A DNA stretch of 64,000 nucleotides from Lepidurus packardi (lineage: Eukaryota; Arthropoda; Branchiopoda; Notostraca; Triopsidae), in NCBI GenBank assembly GCA_023053545.1, contig JAKZAN010000007.1, positions 1 through 64,000 on the forward strand, written 5' to 3'. The position numbers and the translations under genes are program-made. Below the pieces are notes generated by a model. The model was not told the DNA's origin. It saw nothing but the letters and a program-made list of their open reading frames with translations, and did no database searches. Of this stretch, positions 24,201 through 39,430 are shown piece by piece. Numbering within the stretch: the first letter of the stretch is position 1; each line of letters starts with the position of its first letter.

Positions 24201-27200
24201 AAATTTCGTTGAAATATGCTTGTGATTTTACCTGAAATTTCAATGAAATTTCCTTGAAATTTGCTTGTAATTTTACCTGAAATTTCAATGAAATTTCCTT
24301 GAAATTTTCTTGTAATTTTACCTGAAATTTCCTCAAAATATTATTGAAATTACACTGAAATTTCATTGAAATTTCGTTGAAATATGCTTGTTATTTTTCC
24401 TGAAATTTCAATGAAATTACCTTGAAATTTGCTTGTAATTTTACCTGAAATTTCAATGAAATTTCCTTGAAATTTGCTTGTAATTTTACCTGAAATTTCC
24501 TCGAAATCTTATTGAAATTACACTGAAATCTCATTGAAATTTCGTTGAAACATGCTTGTAATAATACCTGAAATTTCAATGAAATTTCCTCGAAATCTTA
24601 TTGAAATTACACTGAAATTTCATTGAAATTTCGTTGAAATATGCTTGTAATTTTACCTGAAACTTCAATGAAATTTCCTTGAAATTTGCTGGTAATTTTA
24701 CCTGAAATTTCCTCGAAATCTTATTGAAATTACACTGAAATTTCATTGAAATTTCTTTGAAATATGCTTGTAATTCTACCTGAAATTCCAATGAAATTTC
24801 CTTGAAATTTGCTTGTAATTTTACCTGAAATTTCCTCAAAATATTATTGAAATTACACTGAAATTTCATTGAAATTTCGTTGAAATATGCTTGTAATTTT
24901 ACCCGAAATTTCAATGAAATTACCTTGAAATTTGCTTGTAATTTTACCTGAAATTTCAATGAAATTTCCTTGAAATTTGCTTGTAATTTTACCTGAAATT
25001 TCAATGAAATTTCCTTGAAATTTGCTTGTAATTTTACCTGAAATTTCCTCGAAATCTTATTGAAATTACACTGAAATTTCATTGAAATTTCGTTGAAACA
25101 TGCTTGTAATTTTACCTGAAATTTCAATGAAATTTCCTCGAAATCTTATTGAAATTACACTGAAATTTCATTGAAATTTCGTTGAAATATGCTTGTAATT
25201 TTACCTGAAACTTCAATGAAATTTCCTTGAAATTTGCTGGTAATTTTACCTGAAATTTCCTCGAAATCTTATTGAAATTACACTGAAATTTCATTGAAAT
25301 TTCTTTGAAATATGCTTGTAATTCAACCTGAAATTCCAATGAAATTTCCTTGAAATTTGCTTGTAATTTTACCTGAAATTTCCTCGAAATCTTATTGAAA
25401 TTACACTGAAATTTCATTGAAATTTCGTTGAAATATGCTTGTAATTTTACCTGAAAATTCAATGAAAAGTCATTGAAATTTGCTTGTAATTTTACCTGAA
25501 ATTTCCTCGAAATCTTATTGAAATTACACTGAAATTTCATTGAAATTTCGTTGAAATATGCTTGTAATTTTACCTGAAATTTCAATGAAATTTCCTTGAA
25601 ATTTGCTTGTAATTTTACCTGAAATTTCCTCGAAATCTTATTGAAATTACACTGAAATTTCATTGAAATTTCGTTGAAATATGCTTGTGATTTTACCTGA
25701 TATTTCAATGAAATTTCCTTGAAATTTGCTTGTAATTTTACCTGAAATTTCAATGAAATTTCCTTGAAATTTTCTTGTAATTTTACCTGAAATTTCCTCA
25801 AAATATTATTGAAATTACACTGAAATTTCATTGAAATTTCGTTGAAATATGCTTGTTATTTTTCCTGAAATTTCAATGAAATTACCTTGAAATTTGCTTG
25901 TAATTTTACCTGAAATTTCAATGAAATTTCCTTGAAATTTGCTTGTAATTTTACCTGAAATTTCCTCGAAATCTTATTGAAATTACACTGAAATCTCATT
26001 GAAATTTCGTTGAAACATGCTTGTAATAATACCTGAAATTTCAATGAAATTTCCTCGAAATCTTATTGAAATTACACTGAAATTTCATTGAAATTTCGTT
26101 GAAATATGCTTGTAATTTTACCTGAAACTTCAATGAAATTTCCTTGAAATTTGCTGGTAATTTTACCTGAAATTTCCTCGAAATCTTATTGAAATTACAC
26201 TGAAATTTCATTGAAATTTCTTTGAAATATGCTTGTAATTCTACCTGAAATTCCAATGAAATTTCCTTGAAATTTGCTTGTAATTTTACCTGAAATTTCC
26301 TCGAAATCTTATTGAAATTACACTGAAATTTCATTGAAATTTCGTTGAAATATACTTGTAATTTTACCTGAAAATTCAATGAAAAGTCATCGAAATTTGC
26401 TTGTAATTTTACCTGAAATTTCCTCGAAATCTTATTGAAATTACACTGAAATTTCATAGAAATTTAGTTGACAAATGCTTGTAATTTTACCTGAAATTTC
26501 AATGAAATTTCCTTGAAGTTTGCTTGTAATTTTACCTGAAATTTCCTCGAAATCTTATTGAAACTACACTGAAATTTCATTGAAATTTCGTTGAAATATG
26601 CTTGTTATTTTTCCTGAAATTCCAATGAAAAGTCATTGAAATTTGCTTGTAATTTTACCTGAAATTTCCTCGAAATCTTATTGAAATTACACTGAAATTT
26701 CATTGAAATTTCTTTGAAATATGCTTGTAATTCAACCTGAAATTCCAATGAAATTTCCTTGAAATTTGCTTGTAATTTTACCTGAAATTTCCTCGAAATC
26801 TTATTGAAATTACACTGAAATTTCATTGAAATTTCGTTGAAATATGCTTGTAATTTTACCTGAAAATTCAATGAAAAGTCATTGAAATTTGCTTGTAATT
26901 TTACCTGAAATTTCCTCGAAATCTTATTGAAATTACACTGAAATTTCATTGAAATTTCGTTGAAATATGCTTGTAATTTTACCTGAAATTTCAATGAAAT
27001 TTCCTTGAAATTTGCTTGTAATTTTACCTGAAATTTCCTCGAAATCTTATTGAAATTACACTGAAATTTCATTGAAATTTCGTTGAAATATGCTTGTGAT
27101 TTTACCTGAAATTTCAATGAAATTTCCTTGAAATTTGCTTGTAATTTTACCTGAAATTTCAATGAAATTTCCTTGAAATTTTCTTGTAATTTTACCTGAA

Positions 27201-30200
27201 ATTTCCTCAAAATATTATTGAAATTACACTGAAATTTCATTGAAATTTCGTTGAAATATGCTTGTTATTTTTCCTGAAATTTCAATGAAATTACCTTGAA
27301 ATTTGCTTGTAATTTTACCTGAAATTTCAATGAAATTTCCTTGAAATTTGCTTGTAATTTTACCTGAAATTTCCTCGAAATCTTATTGAAATTACACTGA
27401 AATCTCATTGAAATTTCGTTGAAACATGCTTGTAATAATACCTGAAATTTCAATGAAATTTCCTCGAAATCTTATTGAAATTACACTGAAATTTCATTGA
27501 AATTTCGTTGAAATATGCTTGTAATTTTACCTGAAACTTCAATGAAATTTCCTTGAAATTTGCTGGTAATTTTACCTGAAATTTCCTCGAAATCTTATTG
27601 AAATTACACTGAAATTTCATTGAAATTTCTTTGAAATATGCTTGTAATTCTACCTGAAATTCCAATGAAATTTCCTTGAAATTTGCTTGTAATTTTACCT
27701 GAAATTTCCTCAAAATATTATTGAAATTACACTGAAATTTCATTGAAATTTCGTTGAAATATGCTTGTAATTTTACCCGAAATTTCAATGAAATTACCTT
27801 GAAATTTGCTTGTAATTTTACCTGAAATTTCAATGAAATTTCCTTGAAATTTGCTTGTAATTTTACCTGAAATTTCAATGAAATTTCCTTGAAATTTGCT
27901 TGTAATTTTACCTGAAATTTCCTCGAAATCTTATTGAAATTACACTGAAATTTCATTGAAATTTCGTTGAAACATGCTTGTAATTTTACCTGAAATTTCA
28001 ATGAAATTTCCTCGAAATCTTATTGAAATTACACTGAAATTTCATTGAAATTTCGTTGAAATATGCTTGTAATTTTACCTGAAACTTCAATGAAATTTCC
28101 TTGAAATTTGCTGGTAATTTTACCTGAAATTTCCTCGAAATCTTATTGAAATTACACTGAAATTTCATTGAAATTTCTTTGAAATATGCTTGTAATTCAA
28201 CCTGAAATTCCAATGAAATTTCCTTGAAATTTGCTTGTAATTTTACCTGAAATTTCCTCGAAATCTTATTGAAATTACACTGAAATTTCATTGAAATTTC
28301 GTTGAAATATGCTTGTAATTATACCTGAAAATTCAATGAAAAGTCATTGAAATTTGCTTGTAATTTTACCTGAAATTTCCTCGAAATCTTATTGAAATTA
28401 CACTGAAATTTCGTTGAAATATGCTTGTAATTTTACCTGAAATTTCAATGAAATTTCCTTGAAATTTGCTTGTAATTTTACCTGAAATTTCCTCGAAATC
28501 TTATTGAAATTACACTGAAATTTCATTGAAATTTCGTTGAAATATGCTTGTGATTTTACCTGAAATTTCAATGAAATTTCCTTGAAATTTGCTTGTAATT
28601 TTACCTGAAATTTCAATGAAATTTCCTTGAAATTTTCTTGTAATTTTACCTGAAATTTCCTCAAAATATTATTGAAATTACACTGAAATTTCATTGAAAT
28701 TTCGTTGAAATATGCTTGTTATTTTTCCTGAAATTTCAATGAAATTACCTTGAAATTTGCTTGTAATTTTACCTGAAATTTCAATGAAATTTCCTTGAAA
28801 TTTGCTTGTAATTTTACCTGAAATTTCCTCGAAATCTTATTGAAATTACACTGAAATCTCATTGAAATTTCGTTGAAACATGCTTGTAATAATACCTGAA
28901 ATTTCAATGAAATTTCCTCGAAATCTTATTGAAATTACACTGAAATTTCATTGAAATTTCGTTGAAATATGCTTGTAATTTTACCTGAAACTTCAATGAA
29001 ATTTCCTTGAAATTTGCTGGTAATTTTACCTGAAATTTCCTCGAAATCTTATTGAAATTACACTGAAATTTCATTGAAATTTCTTTGAAATATGCTTGTA
29101 ATTCTACCTGAAATTCCAATGAAATTTCCTTGAAATTTGCTTGTAATTTTACCTGAAATTTCCTCGAAATCTTATTGAAATTACACTGAAATTTCATTGA
29201 AATTTCGTTGAAATATACTTGTAATTTTACCTGAAAATTCAATGAAAAGTCATTGAAATTTGCTTGTAATTTTACCTGAAATTTCCTCGAAATCTTATTG
29301 AAATTACACTGAAATTTCATAGAAATTTAGTTGACAAATGCTTGTAATTTTACCTGAAATTTCAATGAAATTTCCTTGAAGTTTGCTTGTAATTTTACCA
29401 GAAATTTGCTCGAAATCTTATTGAAACTACACTGAAATTTCATTGAAATTTCGTTGAAATATGCTTGTTATTTTTCCTGAAATTCCAATGAAAAGTCATT
29501 GAAATTTGCTTGTAATTTTACCTGAAATTTCTTCGAAATCTTATTGAAATTACACTGAAATTTCATTGAAATTTCTTTGAAATATGCTTGTAATTCAACC
29601 TGAAATTCCAATGAAATTTCCTTGAAATTTGCTTGTAATTTTACCTGAAATTTCCTCGAAATCTTATTGAAATTACACTGAAATTTCATTGAAATTTCGT
29701 TGAAATATGCTTGTAATTTTACCTGAAAATTCAATGAAAAGTCATTGAAATTTGCTTGTAATTTTACCTGAAATTTCCTCGAAATCTTATTGAAATTACA
29801 CTGAAATTTCATTGAAATTTCGTTGAAATATGCTTGTAATTTTACCTGAAATTTCAATGAAATTTCCTTGAAATTTGCTTGTAATTTTACCTGAAATTTC
29901 CTCGAAATCTTATTGAAATTACACTGAAATTTCATTGAAATTTCGTTGAAATATGCTTGTGATTTTACCTGAAATTTCAATGAAATTTCCTTGAAATTTG
30001 CTTGTAATTTTACCTGAAATTTCAATGAAATTTCCTTGAAATTTTCTTGTAATTTTACCTGAAATTTCCTCAAAATATTATTGAAATTACACTGAAATTT
30101 CATTGAAATTTCGTTGAAATATGCTTGTTATTTTTCCTGAAATTTCAATGAAATTACCTTGAAATTTGCTTGTAATTTTACCTGAAATTTCAATGAAATT

Positions 30201-33200
30201 TCCTTGAAATTTGCTTGTAATTTTACCTGAAATTTCCTCGAAATCTTATTGAAATTACACTGAAATCTCATTGAAATTTCGTTGAAACATGCTTGTAATA
30301 ATACCTGAAATTTCAATGAAATTTCCTCGAAATCTTATTGAAATTACACTGAAATTTCATTGAAATTTCGTTGAAATATGCTTGTAATTTTACCTGAAAC
30401 TTCAATGAAATTTCCTTGAAATTTGCTGGTAATTTTACCTGAAATTTCCTCGAAATCTTATTGAAATTACACTGAAATTTCATTGAAATTTCTTTGAAAT
30501 ATGCTTGTAATTCTACCTGAAATTCCAATGAAATTTCCTTGAAATTTGCTTGTAATTTTACCTGAAATTTCCTCAAAATATTATTGAAATTACACTGAAA
30601 TTTCATTGAAATTTCGTTGAAATATGCTTGTAATTTTACCCGAAATTTCAATGAAATTACCTTGAAATTTGCTTGTAATTTTACCTGAAATTTCAATGAA
30701 ATTTCCTTGAAATTTGCTTGTAATTTTACCTGAAATTTCAATGAAATTTCCTTGAAATTTGCTTGTAATTTTACCTGAAATTTCCTCGAAATCTTATTGA
30801 AATTACACTGAAATTTCATTGAAATTTCGTTGAAACATGCTTGTAATTTTACCTGAAATTTCAATGAAATTTCCTCGAAATCTTATTGAAATTACACTGA
30901 AATTTCATTGAAATTTCGTTGAAATATGCTTGTAATTTTACCTGAAACTTCAATGAAATTTCCTTGAAATTTGCTGGTAATTTTACCTGAAATTTCCTCG
31001 AAATCTTATTGAAATTACACTGAAATTTCATTGAAATTTCTTTGAAATATGCTTGTAATTCAACCTGAAATTCCAATGAAATTTCCTTGAAATTTGCTTG
31101 TAATTTTACCTGAAATTTCCTCGAAATCTTATTGAAATTACACTGAAATTTCATTGAAATTTCGTTGAAATATGCTTGTAATTTTACCTGAAAATTCAAT
31201 GAAAAGTCATTGAAATTTGCTTGTAATTTTACCTGAAATTTCCTCGAAATCTTATTGAAATTACACTGAAATTTCGTTGAAATATGCTTGTAATTTTACC
31301 TGAAATTTCAATGAAATTTCCTTGAAATTTGCTTGTAATTTTACCTGAAATTTCCTCGAAATCTTATTGAAATTACACTGAAATTTCATTGAAATTTCGT
31401 TGAAATATGCTTGTGATTTTACCTGAAATTTCAATGAAATTTCCTTGAAATTTGCTTGTAATTTTACCTGAAATTTCAATGAAATTTCCTTGAAATTTTC
31501 TTGTAATTTTACCTGAAATTTCCTCAAAATATTATTGAAATTACACTGAAATTTCATTGAAATTTCGTTGAAATATGCTTGTTATTTTTCCTGAAATTTC
31601 AATGAAATTACCTTGAAATTTGCTTGTAATTTTACCTGAAATTTCAATGAAATTTCCTTGAAATTTGCTTGTAATTTTACCTGAAATTTCCTCGAAATCT
31701 TATTGAAATTACACTGAAATCTCATTGAAATTTCGTTGAAACATGCTTGTAATAATACCTGAAATTTCAATGAAATTTCCTCGAAATCTTATTGAAATTA
31801 CACTGAAATTTCATTGAAATTTCGTTGAAATATGCTTGTAATTTTACCTGAAACTTCAATGAAATTTCCTTGAAATTTGCTGGTAATTTTACCTGAAATT
31901 TCCTCGAAATCTTATTGAAATTACACTGAAATTTCATTGAAATTTCTTTGAAATATGCTTGTAATTCTACCTGAAATTCCAATGAAATTTCCTTGAAATT
32001 TGCTTGTAATTTTACCTGAAATTTCCTCGAAATCTTATTGAAATTACACTGAAATTTCATTGAAATTTCGTTGAAATATACTTGTAATTTTACCTGAAAA
32101 TTCAATGAAAAGTCATTGAAATTTGCTTGTAATTTTACCTGAAATTTCCTCGAAATCTTATTGAAATTACACTGAAATTTCATAGAAATTTAGTTGACAA
32201 ATGCTTGTAATTTTACCTGAAATTTCAATGAAATTTCCTTGAAGTTTGCTTGTAATTTTACCTGAAATTTCCTCGAAATCTTATTGAAACTACACTGAAA
32301 TTTCATTGAAATTTCGTTGAAATATGCTTGTTATTTTTCCTGAAATTCCAATGAAAAGTCATTGAAATTTGCTTGTAATTTTACCTGAAATTTCCTCGAA
32401 ATCTTATTGAAATTACACTGAAACTTCATTGAAATTTCGTTGAAATATGCTTGTAATTTTACCTGAAATTTCAATGAAATTTCCTTGAAATTTGCTTGTA
32501 ATTTTACCTGAAATTTCCTCGAAATCTTATTGAAATTACACTGAAATTTCATTGAAATTTCGTTGAAATATGCTTGTAATTTTACCTGAAATTTCAATGA
32601 AATTTCCTTGAAATTTGCTGGTAATTTTACCTGAAATTTCCTCGAAATCTTATTGAAATTACACTGAAATTTCATTGAAATTTCTTTGAAATATGCTTGT
32701 AATTCTACCTGAAATTTCAATGAAATTTCCTTGAAATTTGCCTGTAATTTTACCTGAAATTTCCTCGAAATCTTATTGAAATTACACTGAAATTTCATTG
32801 AAATTTCGTTGAAATATGCTTGTAATTTTACCTGAAAATTCAATGAAAAGTCATTGAAATTTGCTTGTAATTTTACCTGAAATTTCCTCGAAATCTTATT
32901 GAGATTACACTGAAATTTCATTGAAATTTCGCTGAAATATGCTTGTAATTTTGCCTGAAATTTCAATGAAATTTCGTTGAAATATGCTTTTAATTTTACC
33001 TGAAATTTCAATGAAATTTCCTTGAAATTTTCTTGTAATTTTACCTGAAATTTCCTCAAAATATTATTGAAATTACACTGAAATTTCATTGAAATTTCGT
33101 TGAAATATGCTTGTAATTTTACCTGAAACTTCAATGAAATTTCCTTGAAATATGCTGGTAATTTTACCTGAAATTTCCTCGAAATCTTATTGAAATTACA

Positions 33201-36200
33201 CTGAAATTTCATTGAAATTTCTTTGAAATATGCTTGTAATTCTACCTGAAATTTCAATGAAATTTCCTTGAAATTTGCTGGTAATTTTACCTGAAATTTC
33301 CTCGAAATCTTATTGAAATTACACTGAAATTTCATTGAAATTTCTTTGAAATATGCTTGTAATTCTACCTGAAATTTAAATGAAATTTCCTTGAAATTTG
33401 CCTGTAATTTTACCTGAAATTTCCTCGAAATCTTATTGAAATTACACTGAAATTTCATTGAAATTTCGTTGAAATATGCTTGTAATTTTACCTGAAAATT
33501 CAATGAAAAGTCATTGAAATTTGCTTGTAATTTTACCTGAAATTTCCTCGAAATCTTATTGAAATTACACTGAAATTTCATTGAAATTTCGCTGAAATAT
33601 GCTTGTAATTTTGCCTGAAATTTCAATGAAATTTCGTTGAAATATGCTTTTAATTTTACCTGAAATTTCAATGAAATTTCCTTGAAATTTGCTTGTAATT
33701 TTACCTGAAATTTCCTCAAAAAAATATTGAAATTACAGTGAAATTTCATTGAAATTTCGTTGAAATATGCTTGTAATTTTACCTGAAACTTCAATGAAAT
33801 TTCCTTGAAATTTCCTTGTGATTTTACCTGAAATTTCCTTGAAATTTCCTTGAAATTTGCTTGTAATTTTACCTGAAATTTCCTCGAAATCTTATTGAAA
33901 TTACACTGAAATTTCATTGAAATTTCGTTGAAACATGCTTGTAATTTTACCTGAAATTTCAATGAAATTTCCTCGAAATCTTATTGAAATTACACTGAAA
34001 TTTCATTGAAATTTCGTTGAAATATGCTTGTAATTTTACCTGAAACTTCAATGAAATTTCCTTGAAATATGCTGGTAATTTTACCTGAAATTTCCTCGAA
34101 ATCTTATTGAAATTACACTGAAATTTCATTGAAATTTCTTTGAAATATGCTTGTAATTCTACCTGAAATTTCAATGAAATTTCCTTGAAATTTGCTTGTA
34201 ATTTTACCTGAAATTTCCTCGAAATCTTATTGAAATTACACTGAAATTTCATTGAAATTTCGTTGAAATATGCTTGTAATTTTACCTGAAAATTCAATGA
34301 AAAGTCATTGAAATTTGCTTGTAATTTTACCTGAAATTTCCTCGAAATCTTATTGAAATTACACTGAAATTTCATAGAAATTTAGTTGACATATGCTTGT
34401 AATTTTACCTGAAATTTCAATGAAATTTCCTTGAAGTTTGCTTTTAATTTTACCTGAAATTTCCTCGAAATCTTATTGAAATTACACTGAAATTTCATTG
34501 AAATTTCGTTGAAATATGCTTGTTATTTTTCCTGAAATTCCAATGAAAAGTCATTGAAATTTGCTTGTAATTTTACCTGAAATTTCCTCGAAATCTTATT
34601 GAAATTACACTGAAATTTCATTGAAATTTCGTTGAAATATGCTTGTAATTTTACCTGAAATTTCAATGAAATTTCCTTGAAATTTGCTTGTAATTTTACC
34701 TGAAATTTCCTCAAAATCTTATTGAAATTACACTGAAATTTCATTGAAATTTCGTTGAAATATGCTTGTAATTTTACCTGAAATTTCAATGAAATTTCCT
34801 TGAAATTTCCTTGTAATTTTACCTGAAATTTCAATGAAATTTCCTTGAAATATGCTTGTAATTTTACCTGAAATTTCAATGAAATTTCGTTGAAATATGC
34901 TTGTAATTTTACCTGAAATTTCAATGAAATTTCCTTGAAATTTCCTTGTAATTTTACCTGAAATTTCCTTCAAATTTGCTTGTAATTTTACCTGAAATTT
35001 CCTCGAAATCTTATTGAAATTACACTGAAATTTCAGTGAAATTTCGTTGAAATATGCTTGTAATTTTACCTGAAATTTCCTCGAAATCTTATTGAAATTA
35101 CACTGAAATTTCATTGAAATTTCGTTGAAATATGCTTGTAATTTTACCTGAAAATTCAATGAAAAGTCATTGAAATTTGCTTGTAATTTTACCTGAAATT
35201 TCCTCGAAATCTTATTGAAATTACACTGAAATTTCATAGAAATTTAGTTGACATATGCTTGTAATTTTACCTGAAATTTCAATGAAATTTCCTTGAAGTT
35301 TGCTTTTAATTTTACCTGAAATTTCCTCGAAATCTTATTGAAACTACACTGAAATTTCATTGAAATTTCGTTGAAATATGCTTGTTATTTTTCCTGAAAT
35401 TCCAATGAAAAGTCATTGAAATTTGCTTGTAATTTTACCTGAAATTTCTTCGAAATCTTATTGAAATTACACTGAAATTTCATTGAAATTTCGTTGAAAT
35501 ATGCTTGTAATTTTACCTGAAATTTCAATGAAATTTCCTTGAAATTTGCTTGTAATTTTACCTGAAATTTAATCGAAATCTTATTGAAATTACACTGAAA
35601 TTTCATTGAAATTTCGTTGAAATATGCTTGTAATTTTACCTGAAATTTCAATGAAATTTCCTTGAAATTTCCTTGTAATTTTACCTGAAATTTCAATGAA
35701 ATTTCCTTGAAATATGCTTGTAATTTTACCTGAAATTTCAATGAAATTTCGTTGAAATATGCTTGTAATTTTACCTGAAATTTCAATGAAATTTCCTTGA
35801 AATTTCCTTGTAATTTTACCTGAAATTTCCTTCAAATTTGCTTGTAATTTTACCTGAAATTTCCTCGAAATCTTATTGAAATTACACTGAAATTTCAGTG
35901 AAATTTCGTTGAAATATGCTTGTAATTTTACCTGAAATTTCAATGAAATTTCCTTGAAATTTGCTTGTAATTTTACCTGAAATTTCCTCGAAATCTTATT
36001 GAAATTACACTGAAATTTCATTGAAATTTCGTTGAAATATGCTTGTAATTTTACCTGAAATTTCAATGAAATTTCGTTGAAATATGCTTTTAATTTTACC
36101 TGAAATTTCAATGAAATTTCCTTGAAATTTGTTTGTAATTTTACCTGAAATTTCCTCAAAAAATTATTGAAATTACAGTGAAATTTCATTGAAATTTCGT

Positions 36201-39200
36201 TGAAATATGCTTGTAATTTTACCTGAAATTCCAATGAAAAGTCATTGAAATTTGCTTGTAATTTTACCTGAAATTTCCTCGAAATCTTATTGAAATTACA
36301 CTGAAATTTCATTGAAATTTCGTTGAAATAGGCTTGTAATTTTGCCTGAAATTTCAATGAATTTCGTTGAAATATGCTTTTAATTTTACCTGAAATTTCC
36401 TCAAAAAATTATTGAAATTACAGTGAAATTTCATTGAAATTTCGTTGAAATATGCTTGTAATTTTACCTGAAACTTCAATGAAATTTCCTTGAAATTTGC
36501 TGGTAATTTTACCTGAAATTTCCTCGAAATCTTATTGAAATTACACTGAAATTTCATTGAAATTTCTTTGAAATATGCTTGTAATTCTACCTGAAATTTC
36601 AATGAAATTTCCTTGAAATTTGCTTGTAATTTTACATGAAATTTCCTCGAAATCGTATTGAAATTACACTGAAATTTCATTGAAATTTCGGTGAAATATG
36701 CTTGTAATTTTACCTGAAATTTCAATGAAATTTCCTTGAAATTTCCTTGTAATTTTACCTGAAATTTCCTTGAAATTTCCTTGAAATTTGCTTGTAATTT
36801 TACCTGAAATTTCCTCGAAATCTTATTGAAATTACATTGAAATTTCATTGAAATTTCGTTGTAATATGCTTGTAATTTTACCTGAAATTTCAATGAAATT
36901 TCCTTGAAATTTCCTTGTAATTTTACCTGAAATTTCCTTCAAATTTGCTTGTAATTTTACCTGAAATTTCCTCGAAATCTTATTGAAATTACACTGAAAT
37001 TTCATAGAAATTTAGTTGACATATGCTTGTAATTTTACCTGAAATTTCAATGAAATTTCCTTGAAGTTTGCTTGTAATTTTACCTGAAATTTCCTCGAAA
37101 TCTTATTGAAACTACACTGAAATTTCATTGAAATTTCGTTGAAATATGCTTGTTATTTTTCCTGAAATTCCAATGAAAAGTCATTGAAATTTGCTTGTAA
37201 TTTTACCTGAAATTTCCTCGAAATCTTATTGAAATTACACTGAAATTTCATTGAAATTTCGTTGAAATATGCTTGTAATTTTACCTGAAATTTCAATGAA
37301 ATTTCCTTGAAATTTGCTTGTAATTTTACATGAAATTTCCTCGAAATCTTATTGAAATTACACTGAAATTTCATTGAAATTTCGTTGAAATATGCTTGTA
37401 ATTTTGCCTGAAATTTCAATGAAATTTCGTTGAAATATGCTTTTAATTTTACCTGAAATTTCAATGAAATTTCCTTGAAATTTGCTTGTAATTTTACCTG
37501 AAATTTCCTTAAAATTTCCTTGAAATTTGCTTGTAATTTTACCTGAAATTTCAATGAAATTTCGTTGAAATATGCTTTTAATTTTACCTGAAATTTCAAT
37601 GAAATTTCCTTGAAATTTGCTTGTAATTTTACCTGAAATTTCCTAAAAAAATTATTGAAATTACAGTGAAATTTCATTGAAATTTCGTTGAAATATGCTT
37701 GTAATTTTACCTGAAACTTCAATGAAATTTCCTTGAAATTTACTTGTAATTTTACCTGAAATTTCCTTAAAATTTCCTTGAAATTTGCTTGTAATTTTAC
37801 CTGAAATTTCCTCAAAAAATTATTGAAATTACAGTGAAATTTCATTGAAATTTCGTTGAAATATGCTTGTAATTTTACCTGAAATTCCAATGAAAAGTCA
37901 TTGAAATTTGCTTGTAATTTTACCTGAAATTTCAATGAAATTTCCTTGAAATTTACTTGTAATTTTACCTGAAATTTCCTCAAAAAATTATTGAAATTAC
38001 AGTGAAATTTCATTGAAATTTCGTTGAAATATGCTTGTAATTTTACCTGAAACTTCAATGAAATTTCCTTGAAATTTACTTGTAATTTTACCTGAAATTT
38101 CCTTAAAATTTCCTTGAAATTTGCTTGTAATTTTACCTGAAATTTCCTCAAAAAATTATTGAAATTACAGTGAAATTTCATTGAAATTTCGTTGAAATAT
38201 GCTTGTAATTTTACCTGAAATTCCAATGAAAAGTCATTGAAATTTGCTTGTAATTTTACCTGAAATTTCAATGAAATTTCCTTGAAATTTACTTGTAATT
38301 TTACCTGAAATTTCCTCAAAAAATTATTGAAATTACAGTGAAATTTCATTGAAATTTCGTTGAAATATGCTTGTAATTTTACCTGAAATTCCAATGAAAA
38401 GTCATTGAAATTTGCTTGTAATTTTACCTGAAATTTCCTCGAAATCTTATTGAAATTACACTGAAATTTCATTGAAAATTCGTTGAAATAGGCTTGTAAA
38501 TTTACCTGAAATTTCAATGAAATTTCCTTGAAATTTGCTTGTAATTTTACCTGAAATTTCCTCGAAATCTTATTGAAATTACACTGAAATTTCATTGAAA
38601 TTTCGTTGAAATATGCTTGTAATTTTGCCTGAAATTTCAATGAATTTCGTTGAAATATGCTTTTAATTTTACCTGAAATTTCAATGAAATTTCCTTGAAA
38701 TTTGCTTGTAATTTTACCTGAAATTTCCTCAAAAAATTATTGAAATTACAGTGAAATTTCATTGAAATTTCGTTGAAATATGCTTGTAATTTTACCTGAA
38801 ACTTCAATGAAATTTACTTGAAATTTACTTGTAATTTTACCTGAAATTTCCTTGAAATTTCCTTGAAATTTGCTTGTAATTTTACCTGAAATTTCATCGA
38901 AATCTTATTGAAATTACACTGAAATTTCATTGAAATTTCGTTGAAATATGCTTGTAATTTTCCCTGAAACTTCAATGAAATTTGCTTGTAATTTTACCTG
39001 AAATTTCCTCGAAATCTTATTGAAATTACACTGAAATTTCATTGAAATTTCGTTGAAATTTGCTTGTAATTTTACCTGAAATTTCAATGAAATTTCCTTG
39101 AAATTTGCTTGTAATTTTACCTGAAATTTCCTCGAAACCTTACTGAAATTACACTGAAATTTCATTGAAATTTCGTTGAAATATGCTTGTAATTTTACCT

Positions 39201-39362
39201 GAAATTTCAATGAAATTTCGTTGAAATATGCTTGTAATTTTACCTGAAATTTCCTTCAAATTTGCTTGTAATTTTACCTGAAATTTCCTCGAAATCTTAT
39301 TGAAATTTCCTTGAAATTTGCTTTTAATTTTACCTGAAATTTCCTCGAAATCTTATTGAAAT
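18229..39362. repeat. Satellite block 3
   Basis: The longest block, about 21 kb. The 123-bp monomer is much more regular here than in blocks 1 and 2. Region-specific word variants include AATGAAAAGTCATTG (with CAATGAAAAGTC), TTTTCTTGTAATTT, CTCAAAATATTATTG, GTTTGCTTGTAATTTTACC after CCTTGAA, and from about 33.7 to 38.8 kb CTCAAAAAATTATTG with TTACAGTG. No gene is seen. Minus-strand frames, up to 543 residues (32331-33962), are translations of the repeat. Confidence 0.97.
24391..33000. repeat. Dimeric higher-order repeat (A about 1454-1465 bp, B 1409 bp), three copies
   Basis: A diagnostic word, GCTTGTAATAATACC, occurs with its variable triplet at about 24561, 26026, 27435, 28889, 30298 and 31752. 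The successive spacings are 1465, 1409, 1454, 1409 and 1454 bp, an alternating A-B pattern with a 2863-bp dimer (2874 bp in the first copy). A and B differ in internal word order. B carries GAAATTTAGTTGACAAATGC (near 26459, 29322, 32185), absent from A. The first A copy is exactly one 11-bp word longer than the later ones. Confidence 0.88.
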
Positions 39363-39363
39363 A

Positions 39364-39430
39364 GGGCTTATTCCACGAGCAGTTTCCTGGGTTAATCCAC
39401 CAGATGCGACACTGTAGAAACCGTACGGCG
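39364..39430 (+). repeat. Left terminal inverted repeat, perfect core
   Basis: Starts GGGCTTATTCCACGAGCAG and runs 67 bp to GTACGGCG, identical to the reverse complement of 41902-41968. After a diverged stretch, a second matching segment at 39460-39483 (starts GCCATTTCTTGAGAG) pairs with 41849-41872. Confidence 0.95.

Noticed and set aside
32331..33962. A 543-residue minus-strand open frame, the longest of many in the satellite
   Set aside because: It translates the 123-bp repeat as a 41-residue pattern. Frame survival is explained by unit length and stop distribution, and no start context, domain or conserved edge is seen.
18229..39362. Regular short repeats that might suggest a CRISPR-like or phased regulatory array
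   Set aside because: There are no unique spacers. The whole unit is repetitive at 11 and 123 bp and the context is eukaryotic.
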